Below, piece by piece: positions 25,776 through 34,208 of a stretch of 64,000 nt of DNA (position 1 is the stretch's first letter; the number at the start of each line of letters is the position of its first letter). Made by a program: the position numbers and the translations under genes. The notes below the pieces were generated by a model. That model saw only the letters and a list, made by a program, of their open reading frames with translations, did not search any database and was not told where the DNA came from. The stretch spans positions 1,152,001 through 1,216,000 of the forward strand of contig NZ_CP150166.1 in NCBI RefSeq assembly GCF_037963765.1, written 5' to 3'. The DNA is from Sporosarcina sp. FSL W8-0480 (GTDB lineage Bacteria; Bacillota; Bacilli; Bacillales_A; Planococcaceae).

Positions 25776-26714
25776 ATGAGTAAAAAAATCGTTTTAGCTA
25801 TCGGCGGAAATGCGATTATTAAAGAAGGTCAAAAAGGTACACTTGAGGAGCAAATTCAAAACATCGGTGAAAGTAGCGGTCCAGTTCTTGACTTGATCGA
25901 AGAAGGCAATACAGTTGTCATCACTCATGGGAATGGCCCTCAAGTCGGTAATACGCTAATTAAAAACCAAATGGCAGAATCAGTTATTCCTGCTTATCCT
26001 TTGAATGTTTTGAATGCTGAAACACAAGGAAATCTTGGATATCTGATCCAACAAGTGTTCAAAAACAAAATGGTGGAACGTAATATTAACAGACCTATCG
26101 CAACGGTTGTTACACAATCCGTCGTAGATAAAGAAGATCCAGCCTTCGCGAACCCGACGAAACCGATTGGTCCATTCTACACAAAAGAAGAATTGGACAA
26201 AATCCTTGAAACAGAAAAGATCTCATACATCGAGGATAGCGGTCGCGGATATAGACGTGTCGTTGCTTCTCCAAAACCGGTAAAAATTGTTGAGAAGGAA
26301 GTAATCGAAGCGCTTCTTGACAAAGAAATCACTGTTATTACAGCTGGTGGTGGCGGAATCCCCGTCACTGAAGAAAACGGCATTCTAAAAGGTGCAGATG
26401 CGGTAATCGATAAAGACTTCGCAAGCGCATTGCTTGCAGCAAAAGTAAAAGCAGATTACCTATTTATCTTAACAGGTGTTGAACAAGTGGCAATCCATTT
26501 CGGAACGTCACAACAACAAAACCTGTTTGAATTGACAGTAGAAGAAGCTCTTCGTTATATGGAAGAAGGCCATTTCGCGAAAGGAAGCATGGGTCCGAAA
26601 ATCGAAGCAGCTATTCTATTCTTGCAAGAAGGCGGCAAAAACGTCGTCATTACTTCAATCGACAAGCTAAAAGATGCACTTGAAGGCAAAACAGGTACAC
26701 GTGTAACTCTATAA
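25776..26714 (+). CDS. arcC: carbamate kinase
   Basis: A 312-residue amino-acid-kinase-fold enzyme that transfers phosphate between carbamoyl phosphate and ADP. The opening IVLAIGGNAI, VVITHGNGPQVGN, the GYLIQQ stretch and the C-terminal GSMGPKIEAAILFLQ are diagnostic for carbamate kinase. It has a good AAAGGAGAGG site. No arcA (arginine deiminase) or arcB (carbamoyltransferase) is adjacent, so it may serve fermentative ATP recovery from carbamoyl phosphate made elsewhere, or another catabolic route. No regulator site recognised. Confidence 0.95.
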   Translation: MSKKIVLAIGGNAIIKEGQKGTLEEQIQNIGESSGPVLDLIEEGNTVVITHGNGPQVGNTLIKNQMAESVIPAYPLNVLNAETQGNLGYLIQQVFKNKMVERNINRPIATVVTQSVVDKEDPAFANPTKPIGPFYTKEELDKILETEKISYIEDSGRGYRRVVASPKPVKIVEKEVIEALLDKEITVITAGGGGIPVTEENGILKGADAVIDKDFASALLAAKVKADYLFILTGVEQVAIHFGTSQQQNLFELTVEEALRYMEEGHFAKGSMGPKIEAAILFLQEGGKNVVITSIDKLKDALEGKTGTRVTL

Positions 26715-26773
26715 TCATAATTGTGACAGCCAGGTACGTAGCTATACAAGAAATATTTTAAAGGGATTCTCAC

Positions 26774-26830
26774 ATTTGTTGCAACTGAAGAACAGCGTCA
26801 AAACCTCATGAATGCATTAAACAGAAAGTG
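26774..26830 (+). pseudogene. possible C-terminal gene scrap
   Basis: The frame FVATEEQRQNLMNALNRK ends in TGA in the spacer after arcC. It has no start or binding site. It looks like the last 18 codons of a lost gene; origin not recognised. Confidence 0.3.
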
Positions 26831-26865
26831 ATAATCTACGCCAACGCGCGCGGTTGGTAAAGATT

Positions 26866-26900
26866 GCGAAAACGGGTTCTCATTGAGAACCCGTTTTTGT
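26866..26900. terminator. bidirectional terminator between arcC and the propeller gene
   Basis: ACGGGTTCTCA pairs with TGAGAACCCGT with almost no loop. T bases follow on the plus side and A bases precede it, so it can act both ways. It contains the stop codon of the minus-strand gene ending at 26880. Confidence 0.75.
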
Positions 26901-28151
26901 ATGTTGTTGATAAATAGAGTATAACTCTACATCTTTAATCCAAAGTTCCGCATTTTCCCCGTTTCGCTCCGCTTTCCATAAATCTCCGTGTCCCTCTGCA
27001 AAATCACTTTTTCTAAGCCATGACAGGTTTCCAATTGAAGGCAAGAACTGTGGCTGATAATCTCCTTCACCATTTGGAGGATTTGTCACTTGGAGTTGCC
27101 GTACTCCAGTTAATGAAACAAAACACAATACAGGTTTCGGACGTTTTTTCGGATCATTCGACCATTCGGTTTCACGAACTCTCGAAACAACAAGTGAATT
27201 ATCATCAATCCATGTAAATCCCAAATCCGCATAATTCTTTGGTGTCAGGTTTACAGTTGAATCAGCGGGTATCTCCGTTACTTTCATATCCTTATTTTTA
27301 AAGCCGAAGACAATCCGTCCTCCGCCTGCTATGTATCCAAGCAGGTTTTTCGTATATGCCCATTTGGGAGTGAACTCCAAAATCACTTCGTCAATCACTT
27401 CAAAGTCTTTTCCGTCAGCAGAAATGACCGCAAGCATATCGCTGTCCATCGACCATGAGGCAGTGGGAGAAATGACAAAGGAAATCCATTTTCCATCGGG
27501 GGAGAAGGTGAGTTTTTCAGCACCGATAGAAATGACGCTGACATCATCTTTTTTGACCTCTTTCGGGATGGCGAATAGTTTTTTACCGTTATTCATCACG
27601 TCGGGAATGTTTTTATACCCATCCTCTATTGAAATTGTATAAAGGATGGTATGGGTCCAACCGTCTGGTCGAAGAGTAGCTCCGGAAGAAGCAATGAAAC
27701 CTTTACCGTCGGGCTGCCATATATAATCATCTACCCCTAATGCAATATTGTAGAAGTTTTTCAAATCGGAAATATTTAAAACACCCCCCGCATTGAAGGA
27801 AACAATATTCTCGGTTGGTGACCATTGAGGATTATTGCCGTTATAAAATATTTTTTGATGCTTTTTAGTTTTTACATCATATACCCATAACTCATTTGAC
27901 ATTTTATCGGGATCATCAGGAGAATCGGTCACAAGTTTTTGGTATAGCAACAATTTGCCATCATACGACCATTCCGGTGGGTAGGGATACACAGCTTTTT
28001 CCTTGGTTATTTTTTCTTCCTTACCTTCTGTTTTAACAAAAAGATAGCCACTGCGTGTAAAAGCAACTTTCACCTGATCTGTGGATATGTCGGCATGAAA
28101 GACCTGTGGTGTTACAAGAAATAAAACGAACAGTATTTGAAATAGCTTCAT
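26880..28151 (-). CDS. exported TolB-like beta-propeller protein
   Basis: A 423-residue protein with a signal peptide (MKLFQILFVLFLVTPQVFHA). I start it at ATG 28151 behind AAAGGTG; the longer frame is upstream noise. Repeated blades of the type W-SYDGKLLLYQK, PQWSPTENIVSFNAGG, WQPDGKGFIAS and TFSPDGKWISFV show a TolB/WD40-like propeller of about six blades. No catalytic residues are evident. It probably acts outside the membrane as a binding or scaffold protein. The gene is monocistronic and divergent from qox. Function unknown. Confidence 0.65.
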   Translation of the reverse strand: MKLFQILFVLFLVTPQVFHADISTDQVKVAFTRSGYLFVKTEGKEEKITKEKAVYPYPPEWSYDGKLLLYQKLVTDSPDDPDKMSNELWVYDVKTKKHQKIFYNGNNPQWSPTENIVSFNAGGVLNISDLKNFYNIALGVDDYIWQPDGKGFIASSGATLRPDGWTHTILYTISIEDGYKNIPDVMNNGKKLFAIPKEVKKDDVSVISIGAEKLTFSPDGKWISFVISPTASWSMDSDMLAVISADGKDFEVIDEVILEFTPKWAYTKNLLGYIAGGGRIVFGFKNKDMKVTEIPADSTVNLTPKNYADLGFTWIDDNSLVVSRVRETEWSNDPKKRPKPVLCFVSLTGVRQLQVTNPPNGEGDYQPQFLPSIGNLSWLRKSDFAEGHGDLWKAERNGENAELWIKDVELYSIYQQHTKTGSQ

Positions 28152-28479
28152 ATTTATCAACACCTTTCCTACTATAGGATTTCCGTTAACCAACGAAGTA
28201 AGCATGTGAAAAACTGGCAAGAATCTCTATATATTTTATGATTATCTTTTATTTTTAAACAAAATAAAAAACGGTAACAAAAATGAAATGTGTCCGTTAT
28301 ATTACTGAATAATGAACGTTTGGTGACAGTGTTTTTCGTTATCTGGTGAAGTTTATGTGAAGTGTGGTTCATCTAATTGTTTTTCGTTTTTCATTCTATT
28401 AATATAAAAACCATGATGTTATGTCACTCATTAATTCGGTTGTTTAACAGCTTATATATTAATAGGAAGGGGATTCTTC
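28152..28479. other. divergent spacer ahead of qoxABCD
   Basis: About 330 AT-rich bases with no gene. It must hold the promoters for the propeller gene (left) and the quinol oxidase operon (right). I see no clear operator or terminator. Confidence 0.4.
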
Positions 28480-29388
28480 ATGATAAAGAAATGGTCTTTT
28501 TTAAGTTTGGTTTTTGCCCTGCTATCAGTATTGGCGGGATGTGAACCACTAATGGTTTTAGACCCAAAAGGTCCGCAAGCTGAAACGACTGCCAATGTCA
28601 TTTGGATCTCAATTGCGACGATGGCTATCGTAGTATTTGCCGTTTTCGGACTGATGGCTTATGTCGTATTTAAGTACCGCGCTTCAAAGCAAAGTGAGGA
28701 TTATGAGCCACCACATATTGAAGGAAATCCGATTGTTGAAACAATCATTGTTGCTATTCCAGTAATAATTATTATTTTCCTTTCAATTGTTACGGTCAAA
28801 TCCACTTATGAAGTTGAGGCGACTCCAAAAGGATATGAGGATCAAAAACCGCTGGTTGTCTATGCTTCATCCTCTGACTGGAAGTGGCATTTCAGTTATC
28901 CCGAAGAAGATATTGAAACAGTGAACTACTTATATATCCCAACAGATCGTGCGTTGGAGTTCAGACTTTACTCTTACGGTCCGATTACAAGTTTCTGGAT
29001 TCCGCAATTAGGCGGACAAAAGTACGCGATGTCAGACATGATCACTACTCTGCACCTCGCTGCGGAAGTACCAGGTGAGTATATGGGAAGAAACGCAAAC
29101 TTTAGTGGGAAGGGCTTTGCGGAAAACATTTTCCACGTAGAGGCAATGCCTCCTGAGGAATTTGATAAATGGGTTGAGGATGTAAAAGCGAATGCTGAAC
29201 CCCTTACTGAAGAAAAGTTCGAAGAATTATTAGAACCAGGTCACCTTGGCCAATTAACATTCAGCGGAACTCATTTAGGGTTCTTACCACCACCTGAAGG
29301 ACATCATCACGGATCGAACGAACACGATTCTGAACATGATTCTGAACATGCACATAAAGATGAAGACACAAACCATTCAGGTCATTAA
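28480..29388 (+). CDS. qoxA: cytochrome aa3 quinol oxidase subunit II
   Basis: A 302-residue lipoprotein subunit. The signal ends at the lipobox LAGC with Cys21. Two membrane helices follow (about residues 38-62 and 83-105), then the cupredoxin-like outer domain. The Cys/His ligands of a CuA centre are absent, which marks a quinol rather than cytochrome c oxidase. The C-terminus is unusually rich in His, Asp, Glu and Ser, with a doubled HDSEHDSEH motif and HHH, and may bind metal. It starts with ATG behind GGAAGGGG and leads the four-gene qox operon. Confidence 0.95.
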   Translation: MIKKWSFLSLVFALLSVLAGCEPLMVLDPKGPQAETTANVIWISIATMAIVVFAVFGLMAYVVFKYRASKQSEDYEPPHIEGNPIVETIIVAIPVIIIIFLSIVTVKSTYEVEATPKGYEDQKPLVVYASSSDWKWHFSYPEEDIETVNYLYIPTDRALEFRLYSYGPITSFWIPQLGGQKYAMSDMITTLHLAAEVPGEYMGRNANFSGKGFAENIFHVEAMPPEEFDKWVEDVKANAEPLTEEKFEELLEPGHLGQLTFSGTHLGFLPPPEGHHHGSNEHDSEHDSEHAHKDEDTNHSGH

Positions 29389-29432
29389 TAGCTTTCATCT
29401 ATTTATAGATTTTCGAAAGGAGTACAACAAGA

Positions 29433-31391
29433 ATGGATTACTTTGATCGATTTGCCATACCTCATCCAAGCCCCGCAATCTACGCATCAATGGTTGCGAT
29501 CGGTCTAACGATGATTGCAATAGTCATAGGCTTAACCTATTTCAAAAAATGGGGATATCTATGGGATGAATGGTTAACAACGGTTGACCATAAACGGATC
29601 GGTATCATGTACCTCATCTCCGCATTACTCATGCTCTTCCGCGGAGGCGTCGACGCACTCATGATGCGTGCGCAAACTGCCGTCCCTGATAACACTCTAT
29701 TAGACGCACAACATTACAATGAGGTATTTACAACACACGGAGTTGTCATGATCATCTTCATGGCAATGCCATTCATATACGCATTAATGAACTTTGTCGT
29801 ACCTCTGCAAATCGGAGCACGTGATGTAGCATTCCCACGTTTAAACGCACTTAGTTTCTGGCTGTTCTTCATGGGAGCAATGCTATTCAACATCTCCTTC
29901 GTCATCGGAGGTTCTCCTGATGCTGGTTGGACTTCATACTTCCCACTCGCAGGGAATGACTTCAGTCAATCAGTTGGTACAAACTACTACATGCTATCTA
30001 TCCAGATTGCAGGTATTGGTACATTAATATCTGGTATTAACTTTATCGTTACCATCTTCAAAATGAGAGCACCTAATATGAAATTGATGAAAATGCCAAT
30101 GTTCACATGGACTGCTTTAATCACAAATGCAATCGTCGTTTTTGCATTCCCTGTCTTGACAATCGCTCTTTTACTTGGAACGATGGACCGGCTATTCGGC
30201 ACACATATCTTCTCGATGACGAATGGCGGAATGGACATGCTCTGGGCGAACCTATTCTGGGTTTGGGGGCATCCGGAAGTATATATACTTATATTGCCGG
30301 CATTCGGTATATATAGTGAAGTTATTTCCACTTTCTCACGCAGAAATCTTTACGGTTATACATCAATGGTCGCTTCAATCGTGATCATTTCGTTTTTCTC
30401 ATTCCTTGTATGGATGCACCATTTCTTCACGATGGGACAAGGACCGCTTTCTAACAGTATTTTCTCCATCACGACAATGGCGATTGCGATTCCAACCGGT
30501 ATCAAAATCTTCAACTGGTTGTTGACGATGCGAAAAGGGAAAATCAGATTTACTGTTCCTATGCTCTACTCAGTAGGATTCATCCCGATCTTCACAATCG
30601 GTGGGGTGACAGGGGTTATGCTTGGGATGGCGAGTGCCGATTATCAATACCATAATACGATGTTCTTGGTCGCGCATTTCCACTACACAATCATTCCAGG
30701 CGTTGTTTTCGCGATGCTTGCGGGTCTAACGTATTGGTGGCCGAAAATGTTCGGCTTCATGTTGAACGAACGTATCGGAAAATGGGCATTCTGGTTTGTT
30801 GCAATTGGCTTTAACGTTACATTCTTCCCGATGTTCTTCACTGGACTCGATGGACAAGCACGTCGTATGTACACATATTCTGAAGCAACTGGATTTGGTC
30901 CATTGAACATGCTTTCTTTTGTTGGCGCAATCGGACTTGCGATTGGATTTGCATTGATCGTTTACAACGTTTACTATAGCGTGCGCCATTCTTCAAGGGA
31001 CATCGGTTCGGATCCATGGGATGCTCGTACACTTGAGTGGGCGACGCAAACTCCAGTCCAATCTTATAACTTTGCAAGGACTCCACAAGTCGATTCAATC
31101 GAAGCGCTTTGGGACCTTAAAAGAAAAGGGAAGCCGATCTTTAAAGGTGACATCGAAAAGATTCATATGCCAAATAATAGCGGTATGCCGTTTATCATGA
31201 GCTGTATTTTCTTCGTCTGGGGCTTCTCGCTCGTATTTAGCATGTGGATCCCGGCAATTATTACAACGATAGCAATATTCGCTTGTATGGCTTATCGTTC
31301 ATTTGAAAAAGACGATGGACATTATATTTCTGTTGAAGATATTAAAGCTACGGAAAAAGATTGGGAGGTGTTGGCTGATGAAAATAGATAA
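29433..31391 (+). CDS. qoxB: cytochrome aa3 quinol oxidase subunit I
   Basis: A 652-residue haem-copper oxidase core subunit with about 14-15 membrane helices. Haem and copper ligands are visible in order: TTHGVVMIIF (haem a), WVWGHPEVYILILP (CuB His and the cross-linked Tyr), WMHHFFT (two CuB His) and AHFHYTIIPG (haem a3 and haem a). The D- and K-channel type stretches fit the A-type oxidases. It reduces oxygen to water with electrons from menaquinol and pumps protons. It begins 44 bases after qoxA with AAAGGAG and overlaps qoxC by 14 bases. Confidence 0.97.
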   Translation: MDYFDRFAIPHPSPAIYASMVAIGLTMIAIVIGLTYFKKWGYLWDEWLTTVDHKRIGIMYLISALLMLFRGGVDALMMRAQTAVPDNTLLDAQHYNEVFTTHGVVMIIFMAMPFIYALMNFVVPLQIGARDVAFPRLNALSFWLFFMGAMLFNISFVIGGSPDAGWTSYFPLAGNDFSQSVGTNYYMLSIQIAGIGTLISGINFIVTIFKMRAPNMKLMKMPMFTWTALITNAIVVFAFPVLTIALLLGTMDRLFGTHIFSMTNGGMDMLWANLFWVWGHPEVYILILPAFGIYSEVISTFSRRNLYGYTSMVASIVIISFFSFLVWMHHFFTMGQGPLSNSIFSITTMAIAIPTGIKIFNWLLTMRKGKIRFTVPMLYSVGFIPIFTIGGVTGVMLGMASADYQYHNTMFLVAHFHYTIIPGVVFAMLAGLTYWWPKMFGFMLNERIGKWAFWFVAIGFNVTFFPMFFTGLDGQARRMYTYSEATGFGPLNMLSFVGAIGLAIGFALIVYNVYYSVRHSSRDIGSDPWDARTLEWATQTPVQSYNFARTPQVDSIEALWDLKRKGKPIFKGDIEKIHMPNNSGMPFIMSCIFFVWGFSLVFSMWIPAIITTIAIFACMAYRSFEKDDGHYISVEDIKATEKDWEVLADENR

Positions 31392-31974
31392 CTCGCTTCC
31401 TCTTGAATATGCAACTGAACAAAATAAGATGAATATATTCGGTTTCTGGGTTTTCATTGGCGCCGAAGTAATGCTTTTTGCAACCCTCTTCGCGACGTAC
31501 TTCACATTGGAAAACCGTATTGGAAATGGGCCGGCAGGAGCAGAGATATTTGAGCTCACTCCTGTTCTTATTGAAACGTTAGTGCTGTTAACAAGTAGTT
31601 TCATGATTGGTCTTGGTATCCATGCAATGAGAATCGGACGAAAGAATGCCATGTTGACTTTCTTTGGAATTACATTGCTACTTGGTCTTACGTTCCTTGG
31701 TGTTGAGATTTATGAGTTCATGCATTATGCGCATGTTGGTGCGGGTCTTCAGGTTAGTGCCTTCACTGGTATTTTATTAACGACTTTGGGGACGCACGGG
31801 GCTCACGTAACAGTTGGTCTTTTCTGGGGATTATTCATCATGATGCAGGTGAAGAAGAAGGGCATTACGCCTCAAACGGCGAATAAGTCGTTTATCTTCT
31901 CGCTTTACTGGCACTTCTTAGATGTTGTTTGGATTTTCATTTTCAGCTTCATCTATTTGAAAGGATTGATGTAA
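31378..31974 (+). CDS. qoxC: cytochrome aa3 quinol oxidase subunit III
   Basis: A 198-residue membrane subunit with five helices. I start it at ATG 31378 (MKIDNSLPLEYATEQNKMN) because GGGAGGTG lies directly upstream; a start at 31303 would add 25 non-native residues. FWVFIGAEVMLFATLFATYF and GTHGAHVTVGLFWG are typical of QoxC/CyoC. It overlaps the end of qoxB by 14 bases, so translation is coupled. Confidence 0.95.
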   Translation: MKIDNSLPLEYATEQNKMNIFGFWVFIGAEVMLFATLFATYFTLENRIGNGPAGAEIFELTPVLIETLVLLTSSFMIGLGIHAMRIGRKNAMLTFFGITLLLGLTFLGVEIYEFMHYAHVGAGLQVSAFTGILLTTLGTHGAHVTVGLFWGLFIMMQVKKKGITPQTANKSFIFSLYWHFLDVVWIFIFSFIYLKGLM

Positions 31975-31975
31975 G

Positions 31976-32257
31976 ATGAGTGAGTTATTCCCACGTAAAC
32001 AAGTGATGGGCTTCGTCTTTTCGTTGGTTCTGACGGCGGCAGCGTTGACTGTCTATTTCATGGATGTGTCTTTTGTTGTTGGGATTACGATTCTTTTGGT
32101 TACTGCTTTTGTGCAAGCGGCTGTGCAGTTGGTCGGTTTTATGCATGTAGGGGAGTCAGAGGATAAGACGATGATTTATATGAACATCTATTATGGGATT
32201 GCTATAGCGTTGTTCACGATTTTTGGAACGTTATTGATATTGGTATGGGATATGTAA
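31976..32257 (+). CDS. qoxD: cytochrome aa3 quinol oxidase subunit IV
   Basis: A 93-residue subunit with three membrane helices (about residues 10-29, 33-56 and 68-90). The central QAAVQLVGFMHVGE is the characteristic subunit IV stretch. It begins one base after the qoxC stop, with its binding site inside the end of qoxC. Last gene of the operon. Confidence 0.93.
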   Translation: MSELFPRKQVMGFVFSLVLTAAALTVYFMDVSFVVGITILLVTAFVQAAVQLVGFMHVGESEDKTMIYMNIYYGIAIALFTIFGTLLILVWDM

Positions 32258-32269
32258 TAATTGGATTTG

Positions 32270-32396
32270 CGCTACAGGCGGACGGTTTCCAATCGAACCA
32301 CGAAGAGTTCGATTTGCCGTATTTCTGCGCGCCTTTTGCAGAAATTAAGGCAGGGGTTGCTGGAGTCGCCGCCTTTCGCTTCAATCCTTAGAGATT
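32270..32396 (-). repeat. dispersed mosaic repeat, copy D (reversed, diverged interior)
   Basis: The ends match the family in reverse orientation: ACAGGCGGACGGTTTCCAA at the left corresponds to the right end of copies A-C, and GGAGTCGCCGCCTTTCGCTT at the right to the left end of copy B. The interior is different and carries its own hairpins (GAACCACGAAGAGTTC and TTTCTGCGCGCC...GCAGAAAT). No gene. Confidence 0.6.
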
Positions 32397-32428
32397 ATTT
32401 TCCAATATATAAAATGAAAGAAAATAGA

Positions 32429-32466
32429 AAAAAAGGGAGTGCCCACATGGGTTCTCCCTTTTTTGA
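32429..32466. terminator. bidirectional terminator between qoxD and a convergent small gene
   Basis: AAAAAGGGAG and CTCCCTTTTT form a 10-bp stem around a 14-base loop, flanked by A and T runs so it works both ways. It serves the small membrane protein on the minus strand and probably read-through from qox. Confidence 0.8.
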
Positions 32467-32469
32467 ATT

Positions 32470-32697
32470 TTATTGGATGAGTTGTCTTTTCACTTTTTCT
32501 TGCATTTCTTCTGTTGCTACGAAGAAGATGCCCATTAGGAAAATGAAAATGGCTCCCATTACTGTACCAATTCCTACGCCTGTAATGGCGCTGTAATCGC
32601 TTACGAAAAAACCGTATAAGAATATGGCGATTCCGATGGTAAGGATGGTGAACCCGACTATTTTTACTGCATTCAACATTTTTAACTTGGAATCCAT
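32470..32697 (-). CDS. small two-helix membrane protein
   Basis: A 75-residue protein with two membrane helices (about residues 11-32 and 37-63) and a charged C-terminal tail (ATEEMQEKVKRQLIQ). I start it at ATG 32697 (MDSKLKM), behind AAAGGGGTG, instead of 32706. It has its own terminator. No family recognised; similar small membrane proteins of unknown function are common in Bacillales. Confidence 0.65.
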   Translation of the reverse strand: MDSKLKMLNAVKIVGFTILTIGIAIFLYGFFVSDYSAITGVGIGTVMGAIFIFLMGIFFVATEEMQEKVKRQLIQ

Positions 32698-32843
32698 TAC
32701 CAACACCCCTTTTCTATATTATTTACCTTGTTCACAAAGTTGTCAAACACTATTTTGGATTTTGTCACATTCAGGCCTTGGATGCCCTTTTAGGGTTTGG
32801 TATATGACATTAAATCTAAAATGTATGTATATACAAAAAGTAG

Positions 32844-32882
32844 GAGGTCAATCGTAAATGATTGGCCTCCTACTTGATTATT
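32844..32882 (-). terminator. terminator of the 20-residue cysteine-rich gene
   Basis: A near-perfect 15-bp hairpin, AGTAGGAGGTCAATC with GATTGGCCTCCTACT, followed on the minus strand by TTTTTG. It lies 15-20 bases past the stop of the tiny gene at 32896-32958. Confidence 0.8.
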
Positions 32883-32895
32883 AAGTATTTTGTTT

Positions 32896-32958
32896 TCAGC
32901 ACTTCTTGCAATTATTACATTTGGATTTATCAGCACCACATTTTTTGCACTTCGCCAT
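32896..32958 (-). CDS. 20-residue protein with five cysteines
   Basis: The frame MAKCKKCGADKSKCNNCKKC has Cys at 4, 7, 14, 17 and 20 and six lysines. A strong AAAGGAGTGA site lies 6-7 bases ahead of the ATG, and a perfect terminator follows, so it has all parts of a real transcription unit despite its size. Two CxxC pairs suggest binding of zinc, iron or copper. I do not recognise it. A structural or metal-buffering role is an inference only. Confidence 0.65.
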   Translation of the reverse strand: MAKCKKCGADKSKCNNCKKC

Positions 32959-33148
32959 TCAATCACTCCTTTGCATGATATATTCAACTTTATTCTACAG
33001 TGGGTAGGGTTATGCACCACGATAACTTGGCCTATTAAATATTCTTCTTAGCGCTGTTGGTTAAGCCAGTAACTGTCATTTGGGACAAGTATAGTTCCTG
33101 AAGTCAAGGGAATCTTAAAGCCAACATATTAAAGGTGGAGGACTTGCT

Positions 33149-34075
33149 ATGACAAAAAAAGGTTGGCTACTTCTTGTTTTCATTTTCATAGTGGGGTTTG
33201 GAAGTTTTTCGGCATCAGGTAATGCTGCGTTTCTTAACTCCAAGATTCAGGAGGATGCATTATATAAAGAGATTCAGTCAAAAAGTGAACAGCATGAAGT
33301 AAAACCGATTGATGCAAAAATTGATAGGGTTTGGAAGGCAATCCCAGGATATAACGGACTCCAAGTTGATGTTGAAAAGAGTTATAAAAAGATGAAGAAG
33401 GTAGGCAAATATGATGAATCAATGCTCGTTTTTGTGGAAATACCGCCTGCCGTTCATTTAGACGATTTGGAGCCTCAACCGATTTTCAGAGGGAATCCAG
33501 AAAAGCCAATGGTTTCACTACTCATTAATGTAGCTTGGGGCGATGAATTTATCCCACCTATCCTCAAAATATTAGATGATCAAGAAGTGAAAGCGACATT
33601 TTTCTTTGATGGCAGTTGGACGAAAAAGAATCCGGATCTCGCTAAGATGATTTATAACAAAGGCCATGAAATTGGCAACCATGCGTACAGCCATCCTGAT
33701 CTTCAGAAACGTTCAAGGTCCGAGACAATGGAAGAAATCACAAAAACAAATGATATCATTTTTGAAACGCTGAACGTTCAAACGAAATGGTTTGGACCTC
33801 CAAGCGGAAGTTTCAATCAACAAACAATAGATGTAGCGCATGAGTTAAAGATGAAAACGATATTATGGACGGTTGATACAGTTGATTGGAGAAAACCTGA
33901 TCCTACTGAAATGGTTAATCGAGTTGTCTCCAAAGTGGAAAACGGCTCGATGATACTAATGCATCCGACTGATCCTGTAGCTAAAGGCTTGGACAGGATG
34001 ATTAGGGAAATAAAATCAAAAGGACTACACATAGGCACGGTAAGTGATCTCATGAGTGAAAAAAGGATAGATTGA
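33149..34075 (+). CDS. YlxY-family polysaccharide deacetylase-like protein
   Basis: A 308-residue exported protein with a signal peptide or N-terminal anchor (residues 5-27) and a NodB-type domain (about residues 115-300). The YlxY branch is linked to sporulation in Bacillus. The usual TFDDG motif is replaced by NVAWGDE, while the metal-binding GHEIGNHAYSH is kept, so deacetylase activity is doubtful. AAAGGTGGAGG gives a strong start. It is monocistronic with its own terminator. Confidence 0.85.
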   Translation: MTKKGWLLLVFIFIVGFGSFSASGNAAFLNSKIQEDALYKEIQSKSEQHEVKPIDAKIDRVWKAIPGYNGLQVDVEKSYKKMKKVGKYDESMLVFVEIPPAVHLDDLEPQPIFRGNPEKPMVSLLINVAWGDEFIPPILKILDDQEVKATFFFDGSWTKKNPDLAKMIYNKGHEIGNHAYSHPDLQKRSRSETMEEITKTNDIIFETLNVQTKWFGPPSGSFNQQTIDVAHELKMKTILWTVDTVDWRKPDPTEMVNRVVSKVENGSMILMHPTDPVAKGLDRMIREIKSKGLHIGTVSDLMSEKRID

Positions 34076-34088
34076 TGTCACACAACAA

Positions 34089-34121
34089 GCCCACATTTGA
34101 TGTAGGGCTTTTCTTTTTGTA
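34089..34121 (+). terminator. terminator of the YlxY-like gene
   Basis: AGCCC-ACAT pairs with ATGT-AGGGCT around a short TTG loop, followed by TTTCTTTTT. Located 14 bases after the stop codon. Confidence 0.8.
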
Positions 34122-34208
34122 ATCCTACCCCGAATAGGCAATGCACCCAATCCTTAAGTCATACATAAAATAGAAGAGCATGATTTTTAGGGTAGAAAGG
34201 GTGTAGAA

